NCBI GenBank assembly: GCA_963932145.1
Contig: OZ010611.1
Span: 59,467,292-59,531,291 of the forward strand
DNA: 64,000 bases
Origin: Acanthosepion lycidas
Taxonomy: Eukaryota > Mollusca > Cephalopoda > Sepiida > Sepiidae
Reading direction: 5' to 3'
Of the stretch, positions 14,038-27,240 are shown piece by piece. The position numbers and the translations under genes were made by a program. Under the pieces are notes generated by a model, which made no database searches, had not been told where the DNA came from, and saw nothing but the letters and a program-made list of their open reading frames with translations. Every line of letters starts with the position of its first letter. The stretch's first letter is position 1.

Positions 14038-17000
14038 TAGAAATGGAGTAGCGTGCAATGGTGTCGTCTCATACAACAGTGAGTTAGGAGAAAAAATTTG
14101 TGGGCACAAAATGGGTGATCAGTTTCTTATTCTCTTCTGTTTGTGCCATGTCTTTAGCTTTTTCTTCTATATTTAACTTTATGTAGAGGCTAGGCCCCCC
14201 TCTAAATCTTGGTTGAAATTATTTTTCATTCTAATTAATAGAAATGGAGTAGCGTGCAATGGTGTCGTCTCATACAACAGTGAGTTGGGAGAAAAAATTT
14301 GTGGGCACAAAATGGGTGATCAGTTTCTTATTCTCTTCTGTTTGTGCCTTGTCTTTAGCTTTTTCTTCTATATTTAACTTTATGTAGAGGCTAGGCCCCC
14401 CTCTAAATCTTGGTTGAAATTATTTTTCATTCTAATTAATAGAAATGGAGTAGCGTGCAATGGTGTCGTCTCATACAACAGTGAGGTAGGAGGAAAAATT
14501 TGTTGGCACAAAATTGGTGATCAGTTTCTTATTCTCTTCTGTTTGTGCCTTGTCTTTAACTTTTTCTTCTATATTTAACTTTATGTAGAGGCTAGGCCCC
14601 TTTCTAAATCTTGGTTGAAATTATTTTACATTCTAATTCATAGAAATGGAGTAGCGTGCAATGGTGTCATCTCATACAACTGAGTTAGGTGAAAAAATTT
14701 GTGGGCACAAAATGGGTGATCAGTTTCTTATTCTCTTCTGTTTGTGCCTTATCTTTACCTTTTTCTTCTATATTTAACTTTATGTAGAGGCTAGGCCCCT
14801 TTCTAAATCTTCGTTGAAATTATTTTTCATTCTAATTCATAGAAATGGAGTAGCGTGCAATGGTGTCGTCTCATGCAAAAGTGAGTTAGGAGAAAAATTT
14901 TGTGGGCACAAAATGGGTGATCAGTGTCTTATTCTCTTCTGTTTTTGCCTTGTCTTTAGCTTTTTCTTCTATATTTAACTTTATGTAGAGGCTACGCCCC
15001 CCTCTAAATCTTGGTTAAAAATTATTTTTCATTCTAATTCATAGAAATGGAGTAGCGCGCAATGGTGTTGTCTCATACAACAGCGAATAAGGAGAAAAAA
15101 TTTGTGGGCACAAAATGGGTGTTTAGAGTCTTATTCTCTTCTCTTTGTGCCTTGTCTTTAGCTTTTTCTTCTATATTTAACTTTATGTAGCGGCTAGGCC
15201 CCCCTCTAAATCTTGGTTGAAATTATTTTTCATTGTAATTAATAGAAATGGAGTAGCGTTCAATGGTGTCGTCTCATACAACAGTGTGTTAGGAGAATAA
15301 ATTTGTGGGCACAAAATGGGTGATCAGTGTCTTATTATCTTCTGTTTGTGCCTTGCCTTTAGCTTTTTCTTCTATATTTAACTTTATGTAGAGGCTAGGC
15401 CCCCCTCTAAATCTTGGTTGAAATTATTTTTCATTCTAATTCATAGAAAGGGAGTAGCGTGCAATGGTGTCGTCTCATACAACAGTGAGTTAGGAGAAAA
15501 AATTTGTGGGCACAAAATTGGTGATCAGTGTCTTATTCTCTTCTGTTTGTGCCTTGTCTTTAGCTTTTTCTTCTATATTTAATTTATGTAGAGGCTAGGC
15601 CCCTTTCTAAATCTTCGTTGAAATTATTTTTCATTCTAATTCATAGAAATGGAGTAGCATGCAGTGGTGTCGTCTCATACAACAGTGAGTTAGTAGAAAA
15701 ATTTTGTGGGCACAAAATGGGTGATCAGTGTCTTATTCTCTTCCGTTTGTGCCTTGTCTTTAGCTTTTTCTTCTATATTTAACTTTATGTACAGGCTAGG
15801 CCCCTTTCTAAATCTTCATTGAAATTATTTTTCATTCTAATTCATAGAAATGGAGTAGCGTGCAATGGTGTCGTCTCATGCAACAGTGAGTTAGGAGAAA
15901 AATTTTGTGGGCACAAAATGGGTGATCAGTGTCTTATTCTCTTCTGTTTGTGCCTTGTCTTTAGCTTTTTCTTCTATATTTAACTTTATGTAGAGGCTAG
16001 GCCCCCCTGTAAATCTTGGTTGAAATTATTTTTCATTCTAATTCATAGAAATGGAGTAGCGTGCAATGGTGTCGTCTCATACAACAGTGAGTTAGGAGAA
16101 AAAATTTGTTGGCACAAAATGGGTGATCAGTGTCTTATTCTCTTCTGTTTGTGCCTTGCCTTTAGCTTTTTCTTCTATATTTAACTTTATGTAGAGGCTA
16201 GGCCCCACTCTAAATCTTGGTTGAAATTATTTTTCATTGTAAATAATAGAAATGGAGTAGCGTTCAATGGTGCCGTCTCATACAACAGTGAGTAGAAAAA
16301 ATTTGTGGGCAAAAAATGGGTGATCAGTGTCTTATTCTCTTCTGTTTGTGCCTTGTTTTAGCTTTTTCTTCAATATTTAACTTTATGTAGAGGCTAGGCC
16401 CCTTTCTAAATCTTCGTTGAAATTATTTTTCAGTCTAATTCATAGAAATGGAGTAGCGTGCAATGGTGTTGTCTCATACAACAGCGAATTAGGAGAAAAA
16501 ATTTGTGGGCACAAAATGGGTGTTTAGAGTCTTATTCTCTTCTCTTTGTGCCTTGTCTTTAGGTTTTTCTTCTATATTTAACTTTATGTAGAGGCTAGTC
16601 CCCTTTCTAAATCTTGGTTGGAATTATTTTTCATTCTAATTCGTAGAAATGGAGTAGCGTGCAATGGTTTCGTCTCATAAAACAGTGAGTTAGGAGAAAA
16701 AATTTGTGGGCACAAAATGGGTGATCAGTGTCTTATTCTCTTCTGTTTGTGCCTTGTCTTTAGCTTTTTCTTCAATATTTAACTTTATGTGGTGGCTAGG
16801 CCCCTTTCTAAATCTTCGTTGAAATTATTTTTCATTCTAATTCATAGAAATGGAGTAGCATGCAATGGTGTTGTCTCATACAACAGCGAATTAGGAGAAA
16901 AAATTTGTGGGCACAAAATGGGTGTTTAGAGTCTTATTCTCTTCTCTTTGTGCCTTGTCTTTAGCTTTTTCTTCTATATTTAAATTTATGTAGAGGCTAG

Positions 17001-17470
17001 TCCCCTTTCTAAATCTTGGTTGGAATTATTTTTCATTCTAATTCGTAGAAATGGAGTAGCGTGCAATGGTGTCGTCTCATACAACAGCGAATTAGGAGAA
17101 AAAATTTGTTGGCACAAAATGGGTGATCAGTGTCTTATTCTCTTCTGTTTGTGCCTTGTCTTTACCTTTTTCTTCTATATTTAACTTTATGTAGAGGCTA
17201 GGCCCCCCAACAAATCTTGGTTGAAATTATTTTTCATTCTAATTCATAGAAATGGAGTAGCATGCAATGGTGTGGTCTCATACAACAGTGAGTTAGTAGA
17301 AAAAATTTGTGGGCAAAAAATGGGTGATCAGTGTCTTATTCTCTTCCGTTTGGGCCTTGTCTTTAGCTTTTTCTTCTCTATTTAACTTTATGTAGAGGCT
17401 AGGCCCCACTCTAAATCTTGGTTGAAATTATTTTTCATTCTAATTCATAGAAATGGAGTAGCATGCAATG
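13860..17470 (+). repeat. Family A block, parent of a deleted duplicate
   Basis: This run of about 18 monomers carries many private markers: TTTACGGGCAC at 13896, GAGTTGGGAG at 14282, AGCGCGCAATGG at 15054, AGCATGCAGTGG at 15657, CATTGTAAATAATAG at 16235 and GTGTGGTCTC at 17270. They all recur in the same order in 17471-19870 with shrinking offsets. Inside the parent, the monomer with GGGTGTTTAGAG is itself repeated, at about 15115, 16518 and 16920. Confidence 0.85.
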
Positions 17471-19870
17471 GTGTGGTCTCATACAACAGTGAGTTAGGAG
17501 AAAAAATTTACGGGCACAAAATGGGTGGTCAGTTTCTTATTCTCTTCTGTTTGTGCCTTGTCTTTAGCTTTTTCTTCTATATTTAACTTTATGTAGAGGC
17601 TAGGCCCCTTTCTAAATCTTGGTTGAAATTATTTTTCATTCTAATTCATAGAAATGGAGTAGCGTGCAATGGTGTCGTCTCATACAACAGTGAGTTGGGA
17701 GAAAAAATTTGTGGGCACAAAATGGGTGATCAGTTTCTTATTCTCTTCTGTTTGTGCCTTGTCTTTAGCTTTTTCTTCTATATTTAACTTTATGTAGAGG
17801 CTAGGCCCCCCTCTAAATCTTGGTTGAAATTATTTTTCATTCTAATTAATAGAAATGGAGTAGCGTGCAATGGTGTCGTCTCATACAACAGTGAGGTAGG
17901 AGGAAAAATTTGTTGGCACAAAATTGGTGATCAGTTTCTTATTCTCTTCTGTTTGTGCCTTGTCTTTAACTTTTTCTTCTATATTTAACTTTATGTAGAG
18001 GCTAGGCCCCTTTCTAAATCTTGGTTGAAATTATTTTACATTCTAATTCATAGAAATGGAGTAGCGTGCAATGGTGTCATCTCATACAACTGAGTTAGGT
18101 GAAAAAATTTGTGGGCACAAAATGGGTGATCAGTTTCTTATTCTCTTCTGTTTGTGCCTTATCTTTACCTTTTTCTTCTATATTTAACTTTATCTAGAGG
18201 CTAGGCCCCTTTCTAAATCTTCGTTGAAATTATTTTTCATTCTAATTCATAGAAATGGAGTAGCGTGCAATGGTGTCGTCTCATGCAAAAGTGAGTTAGG
18301 AGAAAAATTTTGTGGGCACAAAATGGGTGATCAGTGTCTTATTCTCTTCTGTTTTTGCCTTGTCTTTAGCTTTTTCTTCTATATTTAACTTTATGTAGAG
18401 GCTACGCCCCCCTCTAAATCTTGGTTAAAAATTATTTTTCATTCTAATTCATAGAAATGGAGTAGCGCGCAATGGTGTTGTCTCATACAACAGCGAATAA
18501 GGAGAAAAAATTTGTAGGCACAAAATGGGTGTTTAGAGTCTTATTCTCTTCTCTTTGTGCCTTGTCTTTAGCTTTTTCTTCTATATTTAACTTTATGTAG
18601 AGGCTAGGCCCCCCTCTAAATCTTGGTTGAAATTATTTTTCATTGTAATTAATAGAAATGGAGTAGCGTTCAATGGTGTCGTCTCATACAACAGTGTGTT
18701 AGGAGAATAAATTTGTGGGCACAAAATGGGTGATCAGTGTCTTATTATCTTCTGTTTGTGCCTTGCCTTTAGCTTTTTCTTCTATATTTAACTTTATGTA
18801 GAGGCTAGGCCCCCCTCTAAATCTTGGTTGAAATTATTTTTCATTCTAATTCATAGAAAGGGAGTAGCGTGCAATGGTGTCGTCTCATACAACAGTGAGT
18901 TAGGAGAAAAAATTTGTGGGCACAAAATTGGTGATCAGTGTCTTATTCTCGTCTGTTTGTGCCTTGTCTTTAGCTTTTTCTTCTATATTTAATTTATGTA
19001 GAGGCTAGGCCCCTTTCTAAATCTTCGTTGAAATTATTTTTCATTCTAATTCATAGAAATGGAGTAGCATGCAGTGGTGTCGTCTCATACAACAGTGAGT
19101 TAGTAGAAAAATTTTGTGGGCACAAAATGGGTGATCAGTGTCTTATTATCTTCTGTTTGTGCCTTGCCTTTAGCTTTTTCTTCTATATTTAACTTTATGT
19201 AGAGGCTAGGCCCCACTCTAAATATTGGTTGAAATTATTTTTCATTGTAAATAATAGAAATGGAGTAGCGTTCAATGGTGCCGTCTCATACAACAGTGAG
19301 TAGAAAAAATTTGTGGGCAAAAAATGGGTGATCAGTGTCTTATTCTCTTCTGTTTGTGCCTTGTTTTAGCTTTTTCTTCAATATTTAACTTTATGTAGAG
19401 GCTAGGCCCCTTTCTAAATCTTCGTTGAAATTATTTTTCAGTCTAATTCATAGAAATGGAGTAGCGTGCAATGGTGTGGTCTCATACAACAGTGAGTTAG
19501 TAGAAAAAATTTGTGGGCAAAAAATGGGTGATCAGTGTCTTATTCTCTTCCGTTTGGGCCTTGTCTTTAGCTTTTTCTTCTCTATTTAACTTTATGTAGA
19601 GGCTAGGCCCCACTCTAAATCTTGGTTGAAATTATTTTTCATTCTAATTCATAGAAATGGAGTAGCATGCAATGGTGTAGTCTCATACAACAGTGAGTTA
19701 GTAGAAAAAATTTGTGGGCAAAAAATGGGTGATCAGTGTCTTATTCTCTTCCGTTTGGGCCTTGTCTTTAGCTTTTTCTTCTCTATTTAACTTTATGTAG
19801 AGGCTAGGCCCCACTCTAAATCTTGGTTGAAATTATTTTTCATTCTAATTCATAGAAATGGAGTAGCGTG
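17471..19870 (+). repeat. Internally deleted copy of the 13.9-17.5 kb block
   Basis: Matching the markers of 13860-17470 gives offsets of 3,611 bp (TTTACGGG at 17507), 3,410 bp (GAGTTGGG at 17692, AGCGCGC at 18464, GCATGCAGTGG at 19069), 3,008 bp (AAATAATAG at 19249) and 2,204 bp (TGTGGTCTCA at 19475). The copy has therefore lost about one, two and four monomers at three points. The last monomer type (AATGGTGTRGTCTC with TTCCGTTTGGGCC) is then repeated once more at about 19670-19870. Confidence 0.85.
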
Positions 19871-20569
19871 CAATGGTTTCGTCTCTTACAACAGTGAGTT
19901 AGGAGAAAAAATTTGTGGGCACAAAATGGGTGATCAGTGTCTTATTCTCTTCTGTTTGTGCCTTGTCTTTAGCTTTTTCTTCTAGATTTAACTTTATGTA
20001 GAGGCTAGGCCCCCCTCTAAATCTTGGTTGAAATTATTTTTCATTGTAATTAATAGAAATGGAGTAGCGTTCACTGTTGTCGTCTCATACAACAGTGAGT
20101 TAGGAGAAAAATTTTCGGGGCACAAAATGGGTGATCAGTGTCTTATTCTCTTCTGTTTGTGCCTTGTCTTTAGCTTTTTCTTCTATATTTAACTTTATGT
20201 ACAGGCTAGGCCCCACTCTTAATCTTGGTCAAAATTACTTTTCATTCTAATTCATAGAAATGGAGTAGCGTGCAATGGTGTCGTCTCATACAACAGTGAG
20301 TTAGAAGAAAAAATATGTGGGCACAAAATGGGTGATCAGTGTCTTATTCTCTGCTGTTTGTGCCTTGTCTTTAGCTTTTTCTTCTATATTTAACTTTATG
20401 TAGAGGCTAGTCCCCTTTCTAAATCTTGGTTGAAATTATTTTTCATTCTAATTCATAGAAATGGAGTAGCGTGCAATGGTGTCGTCTCATACAACAGTGA
20501 GGTAGGAGAAAAAATTTGTGGGCACAAAATGGGTGATCTGTGTCTCATTCTCTTCTGTTTGTGTCTTGT

Positions 20570-21950
20570 CTTTAGCTTTTTCTTCTATATTTAACTTTAT
20601 GTAGAGGCTCGGCCCCTTTCTAAATCTTCGTTGAAATTATTTTTCATTCTAATTCATAGAAATGGAGTAGCGTGCAATGGTGTCGTCTCGTACAAGAGTG
20701 AGTTAGGAGAAAAAATTTGTGGGCACAAAATGGGTGATCAGTGTCTTATTCTCTTCTGTTTGTGCCTTGTCTTTAGCTTTTTCTTCTATATTTAACTTTA
20801 TGTAGAGGATAGGCCCCCCTCTAAATCTTGGTTGAAATTATTTTTCATTCTTATTTATAGAAATGGAGTAGCGATCAAAGGTGTCGACTCAAACAACAGT
20901 GAGTTAGGAGAAAAAATTTGTTGGCACAAAATGGGTGATCAGTGTCTTATTCTCTTCTTTTTGTGCCTTGTCTTTAGCTTTTTCTTCTATATTTAACTTT
21001 ATGTAGAGGATAGGCCCCCCTCTAAATCTTGTTTGAAATTATTTTTCATTCTAATTAATAGAAATGTTGTAGCGTGCAATGGTGTCGTCTCATACAACAG
21101 TGAGTTAGGAGAAAAAATTTGTGGGCACACAATGGGTGATCAGTGTTTATTCTCTTCTCTTTGTGCCTTGTCTTTAGCTTTTTCTTCTATATTTAACTTT
21201 ATGTAGAGGATAGGCCCCCCTCTAAGTCTTGGTTGAAATTATTTTTCATTCTAATTAATAGAAATGGAGTAGCGTGCAATGGTGTCGTCTCAAACAACAG
21301 TGAGTTAGGAGAAAAAATTTGTGGGCACAAAATGGGTGATCTGTGTCTCATTCTCTTCTGTTTGTGACTTGTCTTTAGCTTTTTCTTCTATATTTAACTT
21401 TATGTACAGGCTAGGCCCCCCTCTAAATCTTGGTTGAAATTATTTTTCATTCTACTTCATAGAAATGGAGTAGCGTGCAATGGTGTCGTCTCATACAACA
21501 GTGATTTAGGAGAAAAATTTTGTTGGCACAAAATGGGTGATCAGTGTCTTATTCTCTTCTGTTTGTGTCTTGTCTTTAGCTTTTTCTTCTATATTTAACT
21601 TTATGTAGAGGCTCGGCCCCTTTCTAAATCTTCGTTGAAATTATTTTTCATTCTAATTCATAGAAATGGAGTAGCGTGCAACGGTGTCGTCTCGTACAAG
21701 AGTGAGTTAGGAGAAAAAATTTGTTGGCACAAAATGGGTGATCAGTGTCTTATTCTCTTCTTTTTGTGCCTTGTCTTTAGCTTTTTCTTCTATATTTAAC
21801 TTTATGTAGAGGATAGGCCCCCCTCTAAATCTTGTTTGAAATTATTTTTCATTCTAATTAATAGAAATGTTGTAGCGTGCAATGGTGTCGTCTCATACAA
21901 CAGTGAGTTAGGAGAAAAAATTTGTGGGCACACAATGGGTGATCAGTGAC
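20570..21950 (+). repeat. Five-monomer duplication, one monomer lost
   Basis: GGCTCGGCCCC with TCTCGTACAAGAGTGAG occurs at about 20606 and 21611, an offset of 1,004 bp (five monomers). Downstream markers in the same block (CTTCTTTTTGTGCC, then GAAATGTTGTAGCG at 21061 and 21864) are offset by only 803 bp. One monomer was therefore removed in the second copy, leaving a hybrid monomer near 21700. Confidence 0.75.
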
Positions 21951-24900
21951 TTATTCTCTTCTGTTTGTGCCTTGTCTTTAGCTTTTTCTTCTATATTTAA
22001 CTTTATGTAGAGGCTAGACCCCCCTCTAAATCTTGGTTGAAATTATTTTTCATTCTAATTCATAGAAATGGAGTAGCGTGCAATGGTGTCGTCTCAAACA
22101 ACAGTGAGTCAGGAGAAAAATTTTGTGGGCACAAAATGGGTGATCAGTGTCTTATTCTCTTCTGTTTGTGCCTTGTCTTTAGCTTTTTCTTCTATATTTA
22201 ACTTTGTGTAGAGGCTATTCCCCTTTCTAAATCTTGGTTGGAATTATTTTTCATTCTAATTCGTAGAAATGGAGTAGCGTTCAATGGTGCCGTCTCATAC
22301 AACAGTGAGTTCGGAGAAAAATTTGTGGGCACAAAATGGGTGATCAGTGTCTTATTCTCTTCTGTTTTGTGGCTTGTCTTTAGCTTTTTCTTCTATATTT
22401 AACTTTATGTAGAGGCTAGGCCCCCCTCTAAATCTTGGTTGAAATTATTTTTCATTCTAATTAATAGAAATTGAGTAGCGTGCAATGGTGTCGTCTCATA
22501 CAACTGTGAGTTAGCAGAAAAAATTTGTGGGCACAAAATGGGGGATCAGTGTCTTATTCTCTTCTGTTTGTAACTTGTCTTTAGCTTTTTCGTCTATATT
22601 TAACTTTATGTAGAGGCTAGGCCCCTTTCTAAATCTTGGTTGAAATTATTTTTCATTCTAATTCATAGAAATGTTGTAACGTGCAATGGTGTCGTCTCAT
22701 ACAACAGTGAGTCAGGAGAAAAAATTTGTGGGCACACAATGGGTGATCAGTGACTTATTCTCTTCTGTTTGTGCCTTGTCTTTAGCTTTTTCTTCTATAT
22801 TTAACTTTATGTAGAGACTAGACCCCCCTCTAAATCTTGGTTGAAATTATTTTTCATTCTAATTCATAGAAATGGAGTAGCGTGCAATGGTGTCGTCTCA
22901 AACAACAGTGAGTTAGGAGAAAAATGTTGTGGGCAAAAAATGGGTGATCAGTGTCTTATTCTCTTCTGTTTGTGCCTTGTCTTTAGCTTTTTCTCCTATA
23001 TTTAACTTTATCTAGAGGATAGGCCCCCCTCTAAATCTTTGTTTAAATTATTTTTCATTCTAATTCATAGAAATGGAGTAGCGTGCAATGGTGTCGTCTC
23101 ATACAACAGTGAGTTAGGAGAAAAAATTTGTGGGCACAAAATGGGTGGTCAGTGTCTTATTCTCTTCTGTTTGTGCCTTGTCTTTAGCTTTTTCTTCTAT
23201 ATTTAACATTATGTAGAGGATAGGCCCCCCTCTAAATATTGGTTGAAATTATTTTTCATTGTAATTAATAGAAATGGAGTAGCGTTCAATGGTGTCGTCG
23301 CATGCAACAGTGAGTTAGGAGAAAAAATTTGTGGGCACAAAATGGGTGATCAGTGTCTTATTCTCTTCTGTTTGTGCCTTGTCTTTAGCTTTTTATTCTA
23401 TATCTAACTTTATGTAGAGGCTAGGCGCCTTTCTAAATCTTCGTTGAAATTATTTTTCATTCTAATTCATAGAAATGGAGTAGCGTGCCATGGTGTCGTC
23501 TCATGCAACAGTGAGTCAGGAGAAAAATTTTGTGGGCACAAAATGGGTGATCAGTGTCTTATTCTCTTCTGTTTGTGCCTTGTCTTTAGCTTTTTCTTCT
23601 ATATTTAACTTTGTGTAGAGGCTAGTCCCCTTTCTAAATCTTGGTTGGAATTATTTTTCATTCTAATTCGTAGAAATGGAGTAGCGTGCAATGGTGTCGT
23701 CTCATACAACAGTGAGTTAGGAGAAAAAATATGTGGGCACAAAATGGGTGATCAGTGTCTTATTCTCTCCTGTTTGTGCCTTGTCTTTAGCTTTTTCTTC
23801 TATATTTAACATTATGTAGAGGCTAGGCCCCCCTCTAAATCTGGCTTGAAATTATTTTTCATTCTAATTCATAGAAATGGAGTAGTGTGTAATGGTGTCG
23901 TCTCATACAACTGTGAGTTAGTAGAAAAAATTTGTTGGCACAAAATTGGTGATCAGTGTCTTATACTGTTCTGTTTGTGCCTTGCCTTTACCTTTTTCTT
24001 CTATATTTAACATTATGTAGAGGCTAGACCCCCCTCTAAATCTGGCTTGAAATTATTTTTCATTCTAATTCATAGAAATGGAGTAGCGTGCAATGGTGTC
24101 GTCTCATAGAACTGTGAGTTAGCAGAAAAAATTTGTTGGCACAAAATGGGTGATCAGTGTCTTATACTCTTCTGTTTGTGCCTTGCCTTTATCTTTTTCT
24201 TCTATATTTAACATTATGTAGAGGCTAGGCCCCCATCTAAATCTGGCTTGAAATTTTTTTTCATTCTAATTCATAGAAATGGAGTAGCATGCAATGGTGT
24301 CGTCTCATACAACTGTGAGTTAGTAGAAAAGATTTGTTGGCACAAAATGGGTTATCAGTGTCTTATACTTTTCTGTTTGTGCCTTGCCTTTACCTTTTTC
24401 TTCTATATTTAACATTATATAGAGGCAAGGCACCCTTCTAAATCTCACTTAAAATTATTTTTCATTCTAATTCATAGAAATGGAGTAACGTGCAATGGTG
24501 TCGTCTCATACAACTGTGAGTTAGTAGAAACGATTTGTTGGCACAAAATGGGTGATCAGTGTTTTATACTGTTCTGTTTGTGCCTTGCCTTTAACTTTTT
24601 CTTCTATATTTAACATTATGTAGAGGCTAGGGCCCCCTCTAAATCTGGCTTGAAATTATTTTTCATTCTAATTCATAGAAATGGAGTAGCGTGCAATGCT
24701 GTCGTCTCATACAACTGTGAGTTAGTAGAAAATATTTGTTGGCACAAAATGGGTGATCAGTGTCTTATATTGTTCTGTTTGTGCCTTGCCTTTACGGTTT
24801 TCTTCTATATTTAACATTATGTAGAGGCTAGACCCCCGTCTAAATCTGGCCTGAAATTATTTTTCATTCTAATTCATAGAAATAGTGTAGCGTGCAATGG

Positions 24901-25039
24901 TGTCGTCTCATACAACTGTGAGTTAGTAGAAAATATTTGTTGGCAAAAAATTGGTGATCAGTGTCTTATACTGTTCTGTTTGTGCCTTGCCTTTACCTTT
25001 TTCTTCTATATTTAACATTATGTAGAGGCTAGACCCCCC

Positions 25040-25441
25040 TCTAAATCTGGCTTGAAATTATTTTTCATTCTAATTCATAGAAATGGAGTAGCGTGCAATG
25101 GTGTCGTCTCATAGAACTGTGAGTTAGCAGAAAAAATTTGTTGGCACAAAATGGGTGATCAGTGTCTTATACTGTTCTGTTTGTGCTAGCCTTTATCTTT
25201 TTCTTCTATATTTAACATTATGTACAAACTAGGCCCCCCCTCTAAATCTGGCTTGAAATTATTTTTCATTCTAATTCATAGAAATGGAGTAGCGTGCAAT
25301 GGTGTCGTCTCATAGAACTGTGAGTTAGCAGAAAAAATTTGTTGGCACAAAATGGGTGATCAGTGTCTTATACTGTTCTGTTTGTGCTAGCCTTTATCTT
25401 TTTCTTCTATATTTAACATTATGTACAAACTAGGCCCCCCC
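25040..25441 (+). repeat. Exact single-monomer duplication in family B
   Basis: Two successive monomers share CATAGAACTGTGAGTTAGC, the shortened GTGCTAGCCTTTATC and ATGTACAAACTAGG, and differ only by one C in the C-run. Other family B neighbours differ at many sites, so this is a very recent tandem duplication of one unit. Confidence 0.85.
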
Positions 25442-27240
25442 CTCTAAATCTGGCTTGAAATTATTTTTCATTCTAATTCAAAGAAATGGAGTAGCTTGCA
25501 ATGGTGTCGTCTCATACAACTGTGAGTTAGAAGAAAAAATTTGTTGGCACAAAATGGGTGATCAGTGTCTTATACTGTTCGGTTTGTGCCTTGCCTTTAC
25601 CTTTTTCTTCTATATTTAACATTATGTGAGGTTAGGCCCCCCTCTAAATCTGGCTTGAGATTATTTTTCACTCTACTTCATAGAAATGGAGTAGCGTGCA
25701 ATAGTGTCGTCTCATACAACTGTGAGTTAGTAGAAAAAATTTGTTGGCACAAAATGGGTGATCAGTGTCTTTTACTCTTCTGTTTGTGCCTTGCCTTTAC
25801 CTTTTTCTTCTATATTTAACATTATGTAGAGGCTAGGCCCCAATCTAAATCTGGCTTGAAATTACTTTTCATTCTAATTCATAGAAATGGAGTAGCGTGC
25901 ACTGGTCTCGTCTCATACAACTGTGAGTTAGTAGAAAAAAATTGTTGGAACAAAATGGGTGATCAGTGTCTTATTCTGTTCGGTTTGTGCCTTGCCTTTA
26001 CCGTTTTCTTCTATATTTAACATTATGTAGAGGCTAGGTCCCCTTCTAAATCTGGCTTGAAATTATTTTTCATTCTAATTCATAGAAATGGAGTAGCTTG
26101 CAATGGTGTCGTCTCATACAACTGTGAGTTAGAAGAAAAAAATTGTTGGCACAAAATGGGTGATCAGTGACTTATTCTGTTCTGTTTGCGCCTTGCCTTT
26201 ACCTTTTTCTTCTATATTTAACATTATGTAGAGGCTAGGCCCCCTTCTAAATCTGGCTTGAAATTATTTTTCATTCTAATTCATAGAAATGGAGTAGCGT
26301 GCAATTGTGTCGTCTCATACAACTGTGAATTAGTAGAAAAAATTTGTTGGCAATAATGGGTGATCAGTGACTTATACTGTTCGGTTTGTGCCTTGCCTTT
26401 ACCTTTTTCTTCTATATTTAACATTATGTAGAGGCTAGGCCCCCTCTCAATCTGGCTTTACATTATTTTTCATTCTAATTCATAGAAATGGAGTAGCGTG
26501 CAATGGTGTTGTCTCATACAACTGTGAGTTAGTAGAAAAAATTTCTTGGCACAAAATGGGTGATCAGTGTCTTTTACTGTTCTGTTTGTGCCTTGCCTTT
26601 ACCTTTTTCTTCTATATTTAACATTATGTAGAGGCTAGGCCCCCCTCTAAATCTGGCTTGAAATTATTTTTCATTCTAATTCATAGAAATGGAGTAGCGT
26701 GCAATGGTGTAGTCTCATACAACTGTGAGTTAGTAGAAAAAAATTGTTGGCACAAAATGGGTGATCAGTGTCTTATACTGTTCGGTTTGTGCCTTGCCTT
26801 TACCCTTTTGTGCTATATTTATCATTATGTAGAGGCAAGGCCCCCCACTAAATCTGGCTTGAAATTATTTTTCATTCTAATTCATAGAAATGGAGTAACG
26901 TGCAATGGTGTCATCTCATACAACTGTGAGTTAGTAGAAAATATTTGTTGGCAAAAAATGGGTGATCAGTGTCTTATACTGTTCGGTTTGTGCCTTGCCT
27001 TTACCTTTTTCTTCTATATTTAACATTATGTAGAGGGTAATCCCCCCTCTAAATCTTGCTTGAAATTATTTTTCATTCTAATTCATAGAAATGGAGTAGC
27101 GTGCAATTGTGTCGTCTCATACAACTGTGAGTGAGTAGAGAAAATTTGTTGGCACAAAATGGATGATCAGTGTCTTATACTGTTCACTTTGTGCCTTGCC
27201 TTTACCTTTTTCTTCTATATTTAACATGATGTAGAGGCAA

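Larger units (their letters stand above)
1..23808 (+). repeat. Satellite array, family A (about 201-bp monomer)
   Basis: Head-to-tail monomers of about 201 bp repeat without interruption; for example the motif TAGAGGCTAGG recurs at 136, 336 and 538. Family A is recognised by CTTGGTTGAAATT, ACAACAGTGAGTTAGGAG and GTCTTTAGCTTTTTC, usually followed by TTTAACTTTATG. Two forms of the C-run region alternate, a longer C-run form and CCCCTTT. Neighbouring monomers differ mostly by point changes and one- to three-base indels, such as loss of AG in ACAACAGTGAG at about 7460. No gene, island or inversion is visible in the whole stretch. Larger duplicated blocks inside it are listed separately. Confidence 0.98.

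Noticed and set aside
1-23808. CRISPR array or bacterial repeat region suggested by regular spacing
   Set aside because: The whole 201-bp period is repeated with no unique spacers, there are no cas genes, and the array extends for tens of kilobases with LTR insertions.
26658-27023. Open frame of 121 codons on the + strand (similar ones at 30310, 44974, 51865, 54679, 55082, 55887, 56290)
   Set aside because: It is the satellite monomer read in its one long frame. The same peptide appears in every monomer, starts at random ATGs and ends at the fixed TATATTTAA, or runs on where that stop is mutated. No promoter or independent conservation supports a gene.
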